Positions 24,829 to 33,994 of a DNA stretch of 64,000 nucleotides are shown here, piece after piece. Source of the DNA: Streptomyces acidiscabies (GTDB lineage Bacteria > Actinomycetota > Actinomycetes > Streptomycetales > Streptomycetaceae). The first letter of the stretch is position 1; the number at the start of each line of letters is the position of its first letter. The notes beneath the pieces were generated by a model. It worked only from the letters and a program-made list of their open reading frames with translations. It searched no databases and had not been told where the DNA came from. The position numbers and the translations under genes are program-made. The stretch is from positions 4,526,001 to 4,590,000 of the forward strand of contig NZ_JAGJBY010000002.1 in the NCBI RefSeq assembly GCF_020010905.1. The letters run 5' to 3'.

Positions 24829-25830
24829 TCAGCTGTGGCCGATACCCGCACTCATGCCGGCGATCGTATGGGCCCTGATGTCGGGGTGAGGTCCCTGCGC
24901 GAATCGGGTTGCCACGGAGCGGACGTGGTCCTGGGCCGGCTGGAGTAGACCGTCGTACACTGCGACGCAGACTTCCCGCGCCCGTGACCGTGGCCAGCCC
25001 GGCGGCAGAAGCCCGATGGGGAGCAGCGGGTCCAGAATGGGGAAATGGCGGTAGGCGTGCATGACCTCGGTCCGTGCGCGCACCGCATCGGCACCGGTGA
25101 CGCGGTCGGCGCTGATGTGTGCAAGCAAGCCGCTCCAACGATCGATGAAAGCCTGATAGTGCTCGGTAATGCCGGGCAGGTCCCACGCCTGGACCGGGTT
25201 GCGGTCGGCCTCCGTGTCCAGTTCCTCCTGCCGCGCGCGGAATACAGTCACCGCTCCCCGCGCCAGGTCGGCCACCTCGATCCGCCCCTTGGGGGTCAGC
25301 GGGTGCGGCGACACCCAGAGCGCGTCGTACAGCGGCGCGAATCCGCGCCAGCGCAGCGCGGTGCGCAGTGCGCGCCGCCGCGTGCTCTCCTGTTCCGGGA
25401 CGGAGAAGGCGATCAGTGTCCACCGACCGTCCCATGAGTCGGGTTGGGTGGTGAAGGTGGCGATCGAGCTGGCGCCGCTCCACAGGTCGACGGCGGCCTC
25501 CCGTGTCAGCCGGTAGGAGGTATACCGTCCTTGGCGGCTGCTCTCCAGCACCCCACGGCGCATCAGCCTGCTGATCGTCGTACGGGCGGCGCCCGCGGTC
25601 ACGTCGAACTCACCGAGCAATGCCACGATCGCCGCCGACGGTAACCACGCCCGGACGGGGAACGTGTAGTCGGCGATCAAGGTCACCGTGAGTCCCTGCG
25701 GCGAGACGTTGCTTTGCCAGCCGGGCGATCGCACGGGGCTGACGGCGCCGTCACCCTCGTCGGAGAAGATCTCCTCGAGGTGGGACAGGTTCGGCAAGGT
25801 GGGCTCCGGCGCGGTGGACAGGGGCGGCAT
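24829..25830 (-). CDS. PaaX-family transcriptional regulator
   Basis: About 333 residues. An N-terminal winged helix (LPSAAIVALLGEFDVTAGAA, then ISRLMRRGVLESSRQGRY) is followed by the PaaX middle domain (WDGRWTLIAFSVPEQESTRR; LRTALRWRGFAPLYDALWVS) and a C-terminal domain (LPIGLLPPGWPRSRA). PaaX proteins repress phenylacetate or other catabolic genes and respond to CoA thioesters; no paa genes are nearby, so the target is unknown. The ATG at 25830 follows a GTG at 25833, and no strong ribosome site is visible. The first 40 residues have a damaged copy at about 49965-50085 beside an XRE gene. It may control the adjoining hydrolases. Confidence 0.8.
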   Translation of the reverse strand: MPPLSTAPEPTLPNLSHLEEIFSDEGDGAVSPVRSPGWQSNVSPQGLTVTLIADYTFPVRAWLPSAAIVALLGEFDVTAGAARTTISRLMRRGVLESSRQGRYTSYRLTREAAVDLWSGASSIATFTTQPDSWDGRWTLIAFSVPEQESTRRRALRTALRWRGFAPLYDALWVSPHPLTPKGRIEVADLARGAVTVFRARQEELDTEADRNPVQAWDLPGITEHYQAFIDRWSGLLAHISADRVTGADAVRARTEVMHAYRHFPILDPLLPIGLLPPGWPRSRAREVCVAVYDGLLQPAQDHVRSVATRFAQGPHPDIRAHTIAGMSAGIGHS

Positions 25831-26139
25831 CACTGTAACGGCAAGCTCGTCGATGACGTGTGGGGGGCCTGCCTCGTGCCGTTGCCTAGCCGCTGCTTCC
25901 TGACCGCCTCAACGGCCGTCGTGACTTGGAAGACGCACCCGAAGGTGACTGTTCACGTCCGGCTCATCCCTGCCGGTTCCTGGTCGACGTGCTCACGGGT
26001 GCCGATGGTTCGGAGCCCGGTCTGCTCGTACCCCCTAGGTGTGACCGCTCGCGTGGGCGGGGTTGGACACGGCTCGGAGAACGCCTTAGCATTCCTGTCC
26101 AAAGATTGAATGCCAGTCCAGTTCATGAGGAGGCGGTTC
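25831..26139. other. Divergent promoter region between PaaX and DauR-like genes
   Basis: About 300 bases separate the two divergent regulator genes. I see no gene and no clear operator. It must contain both promoters. Confidence 0.4.
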
Positions 26140-26826
26140 ATGGAGCACCCCGTGACTGGCGGGCCGCAGAACGACACCAAGGGCCCCCGTGCCGCCGCTT
26201 CGGACGAGGCCGATGAGCATCTCATCCGCGAAGCGGAGAAGATCGCTGTGGCGTTGGGCCGTATGTTTCCCGGGCTGTGCGAGGTGGTGCTGCACGATCT
26301 GCGGGATCCGCAGCAAGCGATCCGGGTGATCGAGAACAACCTTTCCGGCCGGAAGGTTGGGGATTCGGCTACGGAGCTGGGCCTGGCACGCATCGAGGAT
26401 CCCCGCTACCCGAGCGTCATCCAGAACTATCCCAACCAATTTCCCGACGGTCGGCCGGTGAAGAGCACGTCGATCGGCATCAAGAACGCCGAGGGCCGGT
26501 ACGTCGCGGCCCTGTGCCTGAACCTTGATGTATCCGTTCTGTCGCCCGTGACGCTGGCGTTGTCGAACCTCGTGGCCACCGACGTCGAGCACCGTGAGCA
26601 GCCACTGGAGAACCTGCGGGACCGCAACATGCGCGAGCTGCGCCGGACGGTGGAGGCGCTGGCCGCGGAGCGCGGCGCCACTCCCCGGTCGCTGAGCCGG
26701 GACAACAAGAAGGCGCTCGTACGGAAGCTGCAGGGCGAGGGCTACTTCGATCACCGAGAGGCCGCACAGACCATCGCGGACCTGCTCGGCGTGTCCCGGG
26801 CCACCGTCTACAACTACGCCAAGTAA
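26140..26826 (+). CDS. DauR/YheO-like regulator (PAS_6 plus HTH_22)
   Basis: 228 residues. The N-terminal YheO/PAS_6 domain reads ALGRMFPGLCEVVLHDLRDP and FPDGRPVKSTSIGIKN. A C-terminal HTH_22 motif (YFDHREAAQTIADLLGVSRA) ends TVYNYAK. Members such as Pseudomonas DauR sense amino acids and control D-amino-acid catabolism. It is a close paralogue of the regulator at 59917-60609 (for example, IRVIENNLSGR and VGDSATELGLARI in both). That copy heads an amino-acid cluster; this one has no intact partner genes, only a possible ornithine cyclodeaminase relic downstream. The ATG at 26140 is chosen for AGGAGG seven bases upstream. It is divergent from the PaaX gene. Confidence 0.85.
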   Translation: MEHPVTGGPQNDTKGPRAAASDEADEHLIREAEKIAVALGRMFPGLCEVVLHDLRDPQQAIRVIENNLSGRKVGDSATELGLARIEDPRYPSVIQNYPNQFPDGRPVKSTSIGIKNAEGRYVAALCLNLDVSVLSPVTLALSNLVATDVEHREQPLENLRDRNMRELRRTVEALAAERGATPRSLSRDNKKALVRKLQGEGYFDHREAAQTIADLLGVSRATVYNYAK

Positions 26827-26904
26827 GCGGGACACGCACCGACACCGGACCCGCTGCACACCCCGCGCCGGCCTCTGCGTCCGGCCGCGGCCCGCAGCCG
26901 GACT

Positions 26905-26970
26905 CAGGCCGTGGCCTGCTGTTCATCCCCGAAGAGCAGACGGCTGCGCTTGTGGACGAGGAGCCGGCTC
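26905..26970 (+). pseudogene. Possible N-terminal relic of an ornithine cyclodeaminase-family gene
   Basis: Downstream of the regulator one frame reads GRGLLFIPEEQTAALVDEEP. The intact OCD-family protein at 61036-62013 begins RSGLRYVPEEQTAAVISHEL. The match is short, but it occupies the corresponding place after a paralogous DauR-like regulator. No further similarity follows. Confidence 0.35.
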
Positions 26971-27021
26971 TGGATCCGCCGGGCCGGTCCTGGTGGCCGC
27001 GGCCCATTTCCTGTAGTGACG

Positions 27022-28776
27022 TCACTCGCTCCTGTCGTCCACAGCCCTCAGTCGGACCGCGATGTACGGTCGCCCCGGCAGCGTGAGGGTGAACTCGCCC
27101 TCATAGGTGCCGGGCAGCTCGGTGACCGTCATGTTCCAGGTGTCGATGATCTCGGCCCGGTAGGTGGTTCCCGGTCGGAGTGTGAAGGAGCGAGCACCGG
27201 GCTGCGCCGCGCCGAAGTAGGTGAGGTGGTAGCGGCCCTCGACCCCGCCGGCTGGGAAGTCGGACTCCGAAGGCAGCGGGTCGATGCCGGCGTCCTGGGG
27301 GGTCTGCTCCAGGATCGTCCGCAGGAACTCCAGGCGGGGTGTGCTGTCACCCTTCAGAGTGCCGCCCTTCGCCCACCACAGGACGTCGCCGTCGGCCAGG
27401 TAGCACTCCCCGTGGGTGACGTATCCGCCGCGGACCACACCGTCCCAGCAGAGGCGGACCATCTCCTGGGGTGTGAGGTTGCCCCAGCCCGCGTCGATGT
27501 TCCCTTCGTAACCCATCTCGTCGAGGGTGACGGGCTTGCCCCACTGCTCGCGCCAGGCACGGGTGTCCTCGGGACCGCGCTGGATGCTGGAGTGGGTGAC
27601 CCAGTAGGCACCGTTTTCGTAGAGCTCCATCCAGTTGTGCACGCTCATGAGGTGATCGTGGGGGTCCCGTTCGCGGATCACGGCAGCGGAGCGGGGCCAG
27701 TGGGCGGCGTCCTTGGAGAACATGCAGTCGTATTCATTGGCGAGCGACCACCAGACGTTGGCGTGGGCGCAGAGCCGGGCGACCACGTAGCGCAGATACC
27801 GGTTGTCGGCGGCCGGACCCATGTCCGAGAAGCCCCAGCGGTCGTAGGGATGGAACAGGATGAGGTCGGCCTCGACGCCCAGGTCGCCGAGCTGCTCGAT
27901 GCGCTGCTCGAGGTGGCGGAAGTAGGCGGGGTCGGGTCGCTGGAAATCCCAGCCGGTCTCCGGCGAGCCCTCGAAGGGATAGCGGGGCGGCTCGTTCGTG
28001 CTGTGGACGAACGACTTGGGCAGGACGCACATTCTGATCTTGTTGAACGGGCTGTCCGCCAAGGTCTGCAGGGTCTGCTTCTCCAGGTCGTCACCCTGGT
28101 TGGTCCAGGCGTAGGCGGTGGTCCCCAGCGGGAGGATCCGGGTGCCGTCGGCGTGGCGGAAGTGGAAGCGGTCGTGCACTCGGACCGGACCGTGGTCGTC
28201 AGGACCCGCCGCATCACAGGTGAAGCCGCCCGTGATCCCGTCCAGCGAGCGGGCGTTGCTCAACGTCCGGAAGGACCAGTCGCCTTCCTCGTCCGGCATG
28301 AACCGGATCCGGTACACCCCGTCACCGTCGTAGAAGCCGTACGCGGTCAGCGTCCGCTCCCCGAGCCGGAAATCGGCCCGTAGATCGACCTCGGTGAACG
28401 GGTTTCCGTGTGCCGGGCCGTGCAGTTCCAGCTCGAACGCCCGCCACTGCCGGACCGTGCTGCGCTGGACGAGCCGGGCGCTGCCGGTCGGCACGTCGGC
28501 GGACTCGTAGTCGGGGGACGGCACCACCTCCAGCTCGGCGGGCGGCTCCTCGACCGCCGTCTCCTCCACCGCCGCCAACTCGGCGTAGAAGGCCTCGCGG
28601 GCGACGGGGTCGACCCGGAGGGGCCGCACCATGGCGGTCACCAGCTCCAGGCGTCCCCGCAGGAGGGTTGCCCGCATCGGTTCGTTCTCGACGCCGGGCA
28701 TGTACGTGCGGATCACGGACGCGGCCTGCGGGTTGCGCAGTACATCGGCGAGAACGGATCGGGGTCCGTAGGGCAT
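27022..28776 (-). CDS. DUF5060/DUF5605-type putative glycoside hydrolase
   Basis: 584 residues, no signal peptide, so cytoplasmic. A helical N-terminal section (about 80 residues) precedes a beta-sandwich (VRQWRAFELELHGPAHGNPF; FRLGERTLTAYGFYDGDGVY) of the DUF5060 type. A TIM-barrel-like region follows (ILPLGTTAYAWTNQGDD; DLILFHPYDRWGFSDMG; WWSLANEYDCM; KPVTLDEMGYEGN). NEYD and LDEMGYEG are plausible acid/base and nucleophile glutamates. A C-terminal beta domain ends the protein. Substrate is unknown; as the distal gene of a GH78/GH43 operon it probably trims imported plant oligosaccharides. The ATG at 28776 follows AGGAG; earlier in-frame starts lack a ribosome site. Confidence 0.75.
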   Translation of the reverse strand: MPYGPRSVLADVLRNPQAASVIRTYMPGVENEPMRATLLRGRLELVTAMVRPLRVDPVAREAFYAELAAVEETAVEEPPAELEVVPSPDYESADVPTGSARLVQRSTVRQWRAFELELHGPAHGNPFTEVDLRADFRLGERTLTAYGFYDGDGVYRIRFMPDEEGDWSFRTLSNARSLDGITGGFTCDAAGPDDHGPVRVHDRFHFRHADGTRILPLGTTAYAWTNQGDDLEKQTLQTLADSPFNKIRMCVLPKSFVHSTNEPPRYPFEGSPETGWDFQRPDPAYFRHLEQRIEQLGDLGVEADLILFHPYDRWGFSDMGPAADNRYLRYVVARLCAHANVWWSLANEYDCMFSKDAAHWPRSAAVIRERDPHDHLMSVHNWMELYENGAYWVTHSSIQRGPEDTRAWREQWGKPVTLDEMGYEGNIDAGWGNLTPQEMVRLCWDGVVRGGYVTHGECYLADGDVLWWAKGGTLKGDSTPRLEFLRTILEQTPQDAGIDPLPSESDFPAGGVEGRYHLTYFGAAQPGARSFTLRPGTTYRAEIIDTWNMTVTELPGTYEGEFTLTLPGRPYIAVRLRAVDDRSE

Positions 28777-28975
28777 CTGGAACTCCTGAGGTTCGACCGG
28801 GATCGGGCGTCGGGGGCCCGGCCTCGTGGGACGGTGGTCGCAAGGTCCTGCGAGGCCGGCCGAGGAGCGCCGCACGGACGATGTACTGGACGGCCATGGC
28901 GTCGTGCGAGCTCTGAGGGCACGCAGGGCAGTCGGGCGGCCTTTGTCGTCGAGGGCGCGCAGGGGTGCCGACGGA

Positions 28976-29143
28976 CTACCCGGTGGAGGGCCCTTCGCTG
29001 TCCGTGGCGGAGCGCGGCAGCGACAGAATGGCGTCGTGCGGGAGCGTGACGGGTCGCGCGGCGGTGTCTTTGCCCATGAGGTCGGTGAAGCCGCTGACCT
29101 TCGGCTTCACCGACCAGTCGGCGTTGAAGGGTATGCCCGTCAT
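28976..29143 (-). pseudogene. N-terminal remnant of a GH2-family beta-glycosidase
   Basis: ATG at 29143, preceded by AAAGG, encodes 55 residues: IPFNADWSVKPKVSGFTDLM, then VTLPHDAILSLPRS. This is the usual start of GH2 enzymes (short strand, then TLPHDA). The frame ends with SEGPSTG and a stop just where homologues continue with 'GYFPGG'. About 90 percent of the gene, including the catalytic barrel, is gone. It once sat between GH43 and the DUF5060-type gene in the rhamnosidase operon. The 218 bases between it and GH43 hold no convincing gene. Confidence 0.75.
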
Positions 29144-29361
29144 GGTGGCCTTTCTGTCTGACGGGGACGCGGGTGGGGTGCTGACCCATGTGCCCCGGCC
29201 TCGGCCGTGACGTCGGCTGGTCACGGTCGGCCGGTGGCCGAAGTGGGGGTGTGGTCCAAGCGACGAGGGCCTCGGCGTCGTCGGCGATGAGACCGGTCGC
29301 CGTCGCGTCTTCGGCCAGCCGGAGCGGCCTGCCGGCGTGGCACGGACCGGGATGTTGCCGG

Positions 29362-30933
29362 TCATGTGCCGCCCTCCCCGTGGTAGCTGAAGTCGGCGAA
29401 GTGCACAGTGCCGTGCTCGGCGAACATGCCGGTGACACGGCCGGTGAAGGGCACAGCGGTCTCCACCGACCAGAACCGGCCGTCGCACTCGGCCAGCCGT
29501 GTCTCGACGCCCCCGGCATCCACGACGCCGAGCCGGATGGTGTCGCCGGACGGCAGCCAGGGCGCCCTGCCCTCCTCGGGAGCCTCGGTGGCGATACGGA
29601 GCACGACCTCGTCGCCGGCCACCTCGGTGCTCCAGGTGCTGACCAGCGTCGGCAGTGCCGCCCGGGCCGTGATCCGGATCCCGTTCCCGGCCGGTGCCCG
29701 CTCGGCGACCAGAGCGATGGTGGACTCCTCCTCCAGACGGATACCGAGTCCGCCACGGCCGTCGGCCGGGGCGATCCGGGTCTCCACGACACTGGTCACA
29801 TGGCGCTGACGGCGACCTACGAAGTCCGGACGGAAGGCGTCGATGCCCCCTGACTCCGCGCTGAGGGTGAGATGGCCGGGGCGCCGCCCGAGGGATGCCA
29901 CCGACTCCAGTGCCCGGCCCACCGCCAGCCAGCCGGGATCCGCCAGGGCCGCCGGATCGGTGAATACGAAGTGCTCGTCGAGCGGTTCGGTACGCGGGGC
30001 GAGGGGAACGGGAGCCGCGTACGGCCAGCCGTCGGCCCACTCCACGGTGGTCACATAGGTCTCCCGGCCCAGTGGGGAGGTGCGTCCCGCCGTCCGGGTG
30101 CCGAGCAGTACGAGCAGGTCCTCGCCGTGCGGCCCCCGGACCAGGTCGGCATGGCCGGTGCACTGGACGGGCCGGGCGGTGCCGGAGGCACTGAGGACCG
30201 GGTTGTGAGGGGCGCCCTCGAAGGGCCCTTCGATGCCAGGGCCGCGCGCGACGCTCACCGAGTGCCCGTAGCCGGTGCCGCCCTCGGCGATCAGTAGATA
30301 CCACTGGCCGCCACGGTGGTAGAGATGCGGCGCCTCGGGCGCGACCAGGCCCGTGCCGGACCACAGCTCGCGTGGCTCCTCCAGCATCCTGCCCGTCACC
30401 AGGTCGACCCTCGCCTGGAGGATGCCCCGGTTCGACACCACCCGGACGCCGTCCAGGTGCAGGCCGCTGAAGGTGACGTACGCGGTGCCGTGCTCGTCCC
30501 ACGCGAGGTCGGGGTCGATGCCGTGGATGCCGTCGAGGGAGACTCCGTCGCTCCACTGGCCCGCCGGGTCGGCCGCGGTGAACACGACGCAGCCACGCGG
30601 ACTGGCGGTCACGGTGACGATGACGTGGAAGTGCCCCTCGTGGTACCGGATGGTGGGAGCCCACACGCCCGCGTTCGAAGGGGTGCGCGCGAGCCGGACC
30701 TGCTCCTGGCGAGGGGCGACGTTGCCGATGTGCTCCCAGGCGACGAAGTCGGTGCTCCGGTAGACCGGCAGCGCCGGCAGGTACTCGAACGACGAAGTGA
30801 CCATGTAGTACGTGCCGTCGACGAGGACGCAGCTGGGGTCCGGGTTGAAACCCGGGACCAGGGGGTTGGGCAGGTCCACGAGGAGTTCCTCGGGGGTCGG
30901 TACGGCTTCCCGGTCAGACACGTTCGATCCCAT
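29362..30933 (-). CDS. GH43 beta-xylosidase / alpha-L-arabinofuranosidase-like
   Basis: About 523 residues, no signal peptide, so intracellular. The GH43 propeller starts NPLVPGFNPDPSCVLVDGTY, where FNPDPS holds the base Asp. The modulating Asp is in IHGIDPDLAWDE and the acid Glu in VAPEAPHLYHRGG. A C-terminal concanavalin-like sandwich (from about residue 330) is typical of the XynB-type subgroup. It would remove xylose or arabinose from imported side-chain oligosaccharides. The ATG at 30933 lies inside the end of the rhamnosidase gene; a GTG at 30921 overlapping that stop is an alternative. Second gene of the operon. Confidence 0.88.
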   Translation of the reverse strand: MGSNVSDREAVPTPEELLVDLPNPLVPGFNPDPSCVLVDGTYYMVTSSFEYLPALPVYRSTDFVAWEHIGNVAPRQEQVRLARTPSNAGVWAPTIRYHEGHFHVIVTVTASPRGCVVFTAADPAGQWSDGVSLDGIHGIDPDLAWDEHGTAYVTFSGLHLDGVRVVSNRGILQARVDLVTGRMLEEPRELWSGTGLVAPEAPHLYHRGGQWYLLIAEGGTGYGHSVSVARGPGIEGPFEGAPHNPVLSASGTARPVQCTGHADLVRGPHGEDLLVLLGTRTAGRTSPLGRETYVTTVEWADGWPYAAPVPLAPRTEPLDEHFVFTDPAALADPGWLAVGRALESVASLGRRPGHLTLSAESGGIDAFRPDFVGRRQRHVTSVVETRIAPADGRGGLGIRLEEESTIALVAERAPAGNGIRITARAALPTLVSTWSTEVAGDEVVLRIATEAPEEGRAPWLPSGDTIRLGVVDAGGVETRLAECDGRFWSVETAVPFTGRVTGMFAEHGTVHFADFSYHGEGGT

Positions 30934-33778
30934 CCGAGAGGAAGGACCGCCGAACCGGATCCAGGATCGTGTGCACGGCCCGGTGGAAGGTCTCCGCGCC
31001 GGGATGCGGATCCTGCGGAACGAGTGCCTCGGCGATCTCGGCCGCCGGAGCGTCGAGCCGGCCGGCGAGCGCTGCCGCCACCTGGGTCTCGCCCCGCGGA
31101 GCCAGCCCGGTCTCCACCGCGGCGCCGACCACCGCCGCCCAGACACCGGGATCATCCAGCACGTCACGGACCGTGCGGTCGGCCCGCGGCCCGGCCGACG
31201 GCCCGGCGGGATCGGGCACCACCCACTGGTGCCAGCCCTGGCCCACCAGGATCGGATCTGCACCACCGGGCAGATGCACCTCGGCGGACGCTCCCACCGG
31301 CACCCGCACGTCCAGCCGGAACTCGCCGTCGGCCCGCTCCCAGTCGACGTCGGCCTCTCCGTACGGGGTGAGGTGCCGCGCCGACGCGGAGGTGAGCGCT
31401 CCCCATGGGCGCGGTCGCACCAGTATCTTGCGGTAGCCGGGCGCGGCCGGGGCGAGACCAGCCACCTGGCGGTGCATCCAGTCCGCGACAGCGCCGAGCG
31501 CGTAGTGGTTGAACGAGGTCATCTCACCGGGGTTGATGCTGCCGTCGGGCAACATGCTGTCCCAGCGTTCCCACACGGTCGTCGCCCCCATGGTGACCGG
31601 GTACAGCCACGACGGGCAGCCGGTCTGCAGCAGCAGGCGGTAGGCGACGTCGACGTGACCGGTGGCCGACAGCGCATCGGTGATCAGGGGGGTTCCCACG
31701 AAGCCGGTGCTGATCCGGAAACCGCCGGCGCGTATCAGGTCGGCGAGCCGCTGACCGGCCCGCTCGCGCTGCGCCGCGTCGGGCAGCAGGTCCCAGGCGA
31801 TCGCGAGGGCGTACGCGGTCGGCGCGTCGGACAGGACACGGCCGGTGGAGGTGACGTAGGCGCGGTTGAAGGCCCGCCGTACCTCCTCCGCCAGTGTCGC
31901 GTACCGGTCGGCCTCGTCCTGCCGACCCAGCACTCGGGCGGCCTCGGCCACCAGCTGGGCTGAGTGCGCCAGATGTGCGGTGGCGACCACGTCGGGGTCC
32001 GCCTTGCCGCGGCCCGGCGCATCCGGAGGCGCGGACGGGTCGAGCCAGTCGCCGAACTGGAAACCGCCGGTCCACAGCCGGTCCGGCCCGGCCAGGGACG
32101 CCGCCTTGTCGACCCAGGCGCGCATACTGGGCAGCTGGCGCTCCAGCACGCCTTGGTCGCCGGTGCGCTGATACAGCGCCCACGGGACCACCACGGCGGC
32201 GTCTCCCCAGGCGGCCGCGGCCGGCGAGGCGTCGTGCAGGACGTCCGGAATCACGAAGGGCACCGAGCCGTCCGGCCGCTGTTCGGCGGCGAGGTCTGCC
32301 AGCCAGGAGTTGAGGAAACCGCCGACGTCGAAGAGGAAGGCCGCGGTCGGCGTGAAGATCTGGATGTCACCGGTCCAGCCGAGCCGCTCATCCCGCTGGG
32401 GGCAGTCGGTGGGCACGTCGACGAAGTTGCCGCGAGTGCCCCACACCACGTTCTCGTGGAACCGGTTCAACAGTGCGTGGGAGGAGCGGAACCAGCCTGT
32501 GCGCCGCAGGTCCGACGAGATCACGACGGCCTCGATGTCCTCGGGGCGCAGACCGGGGACCCCGGACACCTCCGCGTACCGGAAGCCGTGGAAGGTGAGC
32601 AAGGGTTCGAGCTCCTCCTCGCTGGTGCCCGCCACGAGGTAGCTGTCGGTCGCCCCGGCCGTGCGCAGGGGCCGGGTGCCGAGCTCCCCGTGCTCCAGCA
32701 CCTCGGCGTGCCGGACGACGACCTCGCTGCCGGCCGCCAGGCCACGGACGCGCAGTCGCACCCACCCCACGGCGTTCTGCCCGAAGTCGACCAGGGTGCG
32801 TCCGGTGGGGGAGGTCCACACCTTCTGGGCCGACAGCATGTGGGCGACCCGGATGGGTGGTCCCTCCGGTGCGACGAGCCGGTTCAGGTCACTTTCCACC
32901 ACCTCCACCGAGCCGGTGGCAGGGCGCCAGTCACGGCCCCGGCGGCGCAGATCGGTGCGCTGGCCGTCGTAGAGGTCATCGGTCAGGACCTCGCTCTCGC
33001 GGGCCGTCCAGGAGCCGTCCGTGGCCAGGACGTGCACCTGGCCGTCGGTGGTCGTGACCTCGAGCTGGGCCAGCAGCGCGAGTCGGTCGCCGTACTGCGC
33101 TCGCTCGCCGCGGAAGCCGAGGCGGCCCCGGTACCAGCCGTTGCCCAGCAGGACGTCCAGCGTGTTGTCGCCGCTGCGCACCAGCTCCGTCACGTCGTGC
33201 GTGTGATAGCGGAGCCGGTGGGCGTACGCCGTCCAGCCAGGGGTGAGCACGGCGTCCCCGACCCGCAGACTGTTGACCGTGCCGGCGTACAGGCCGTGCG
33301 CGGTGACGTACAGGCGGGCCTTGTGCACATCGCCGGGCACATGGAGGGTGCCGGAGAGCACGGGCGCCGGCATGTGCAGTCCGCCGACACCGACCGGGCT
33401 GATGAAGGAAGCGGTCCAGTCCCCTCTCTCGAGGAGGCCCGTCTCCACTACGGCGCGTCCGCTCCAGTGGCTCCACTCCTCCTTGTGGGCGACGCGCACG
33501 CGTACGGCCGCGAACTCCCGGGACGCCAGCGGCCGTGCGGGCCAGGGCACGAGAATCTGCTCGGTGCTGTCGACCCGGTACCTCTCGGCGGTCCCGCCCA
33601 GGGTCACCTCGACCTCGTACGCGGTCTGCTCGTAGCCGAAGTCCGCGTGGGGGACCGACCAGGACAGACGGGGAGAGCCGGTTCCGACGCCGCGTACCGG
33701 AGAAGCGTCGGTGAAGTGTTCGAAGCGAGGCGGGGAGGGGGCGGCAGCCACGACCATGCGGGTCTCCAGATGTCTCAT
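30914..33778 (-). CDS. Alpha-L-rhamnosidase, GH78
   Basis: 954 residues, no leader, cytoplasmic. An N-terminal fibronectin-like and two beta domains (SPRLSWSVPHADFGYEQTAY; LYVTAHGLYAGTVNSLRVGD; WYRGRLGF) precede the catalytic (alpha/alpha)6 barrel. Its signature VPTDCPQRDERLGWTGDIQI is near residue 460 and includes the general-acid region. Later barrel motifs are GGFQFGDWLD and FNHYALGAVADWM. It releases L-rhamnose from rhamnogalacturonan oligomers or plant rhamnosides. First gene of the minus-strand operon, with its own -35/-10 and an operator shared with the divergent ABC system. An internal ATG at 33757 has a better TGGAGA site and may be the real start. Confidence 0.93.
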   Translation of the reverse strand: MRHLETRMVVAAAPSPPRFEHFTDASPVRGVGTGSPRLSWSVPHADFGYEQTAYEVEVTLGGTAERYRVDSTEQILVPWPARPLASREFAAVRVRVAHKEEWSHWSGRAVVETGLLERGDWTASFISPVGVGGLHMPAPVLSGTLHVPGDVHKARLYVTAHGLYAGTVNSLRVGDAVLTPGWTAYAHRLRYHTHDVTELVRSGDNTLDVLLGNGWYRGRLGFRGERAQYGDRLALLAQLEVTTTDGQVHVLATDGSWTARESEVLTDDLYDGQRTDLRRRGRDWRPATGSVEVVESDLNRLVAPEGPPIRVAHMLSAQKVWTSPTGRTLVDFGQNAVGWVRLRVRGLAAGSEVVVRHAEVLEHGELGTRPLRTAGATDSYLVAGTSEEELEPLLTFHGFRYAEVSGVPGLRPEDIEAVVISSDLRRTGWFRSSHALLNRFHENVVWGTRGNFVDVPTDCPQRDERLGWTGDIQIFTPTAAFLFDVGGFLNSWLADLAAEQRPDGSVPFVIPDVLHDASPAAAAWGDAAVVVPWALYQRTGDQGVLERQLPSMRAWVDKAASLAGPDRLWTGGFQFGDWLDPSAPPDAPGRGKADPDVVATAHLAHSAQLVAEAARVLGRQDEADRYATLAEEVRRAFNRAYVTSTGRVLSDAPTAYALAIAWDLLPDAAQRERAGQRLADLIRAGGFRISTGFVGTPLITDALSATGHVDVAYRLLLQTGCPSWLYPVTMGATTVWERWDSMLPDGSINPGEMTSFNHYALGAVADWMHRQVAGLAPAAPGYRKILVRPRPWGALTSASARHLTPYGEADVDWERADGEFRLDVRVPVGASAEVHLPGGADPILVGQGWHQWVVPDPAGPSAGPRADRTVRDVLDDPGVWAAVVGAAVETGLAPRGETQVAAALAGRLDAPAAEIAEALVPQDPHPGAETFHRAVHTILDPVRRSFLSDGIERV

Positions 33779-33868
33779 GCGCTTGGTGACCGGGCCCGAA
33801 GCGGATGATCATGCGCTCTGCTCGGGAACGCCCGCACGCCTCTGATGGGGTGGCGTGACAAGCCGGTT

Positions 33869-33886
33869 GTGTGCAACGTTCTACGA
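33869..33886. promoter_or_regulatory. LacI-type operator in front of the rhamnosidase operon
   Basis: GTGTGCAACGTTCTACGA, centred on AACGTT, matches 16 of 18 bases of the reverse complement of the site at 35384-35401. It lies immediately downstream of the inferred minus-strand -10, where a repressor would block transcription. Confidence 0.75.
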
Positions 33887-33891
33887 ATGGG

Positions 33892-33921
33892 AGCGTATGG
33901 AGCGCCCCGAACCCATGTCAA
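33892..33921 (-). promoter_or_regulatory. Promoter of the rhamnosidase operon
   Basis: On the minus strand TTGACA (33921-33916) is followed after 18 bases by TACGCT (33897-33892). This is a good housekeeping-type promoter. The shared operator begins six bases downstream. Confidence 0.6.
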
Positions 33922-33994
33922 GGACCTGGTGACGCGTCGAAGGGCACCGATCCGTGAGGCAGCGATCTACAGATGCGCTTGTAGCATGGCGTGA

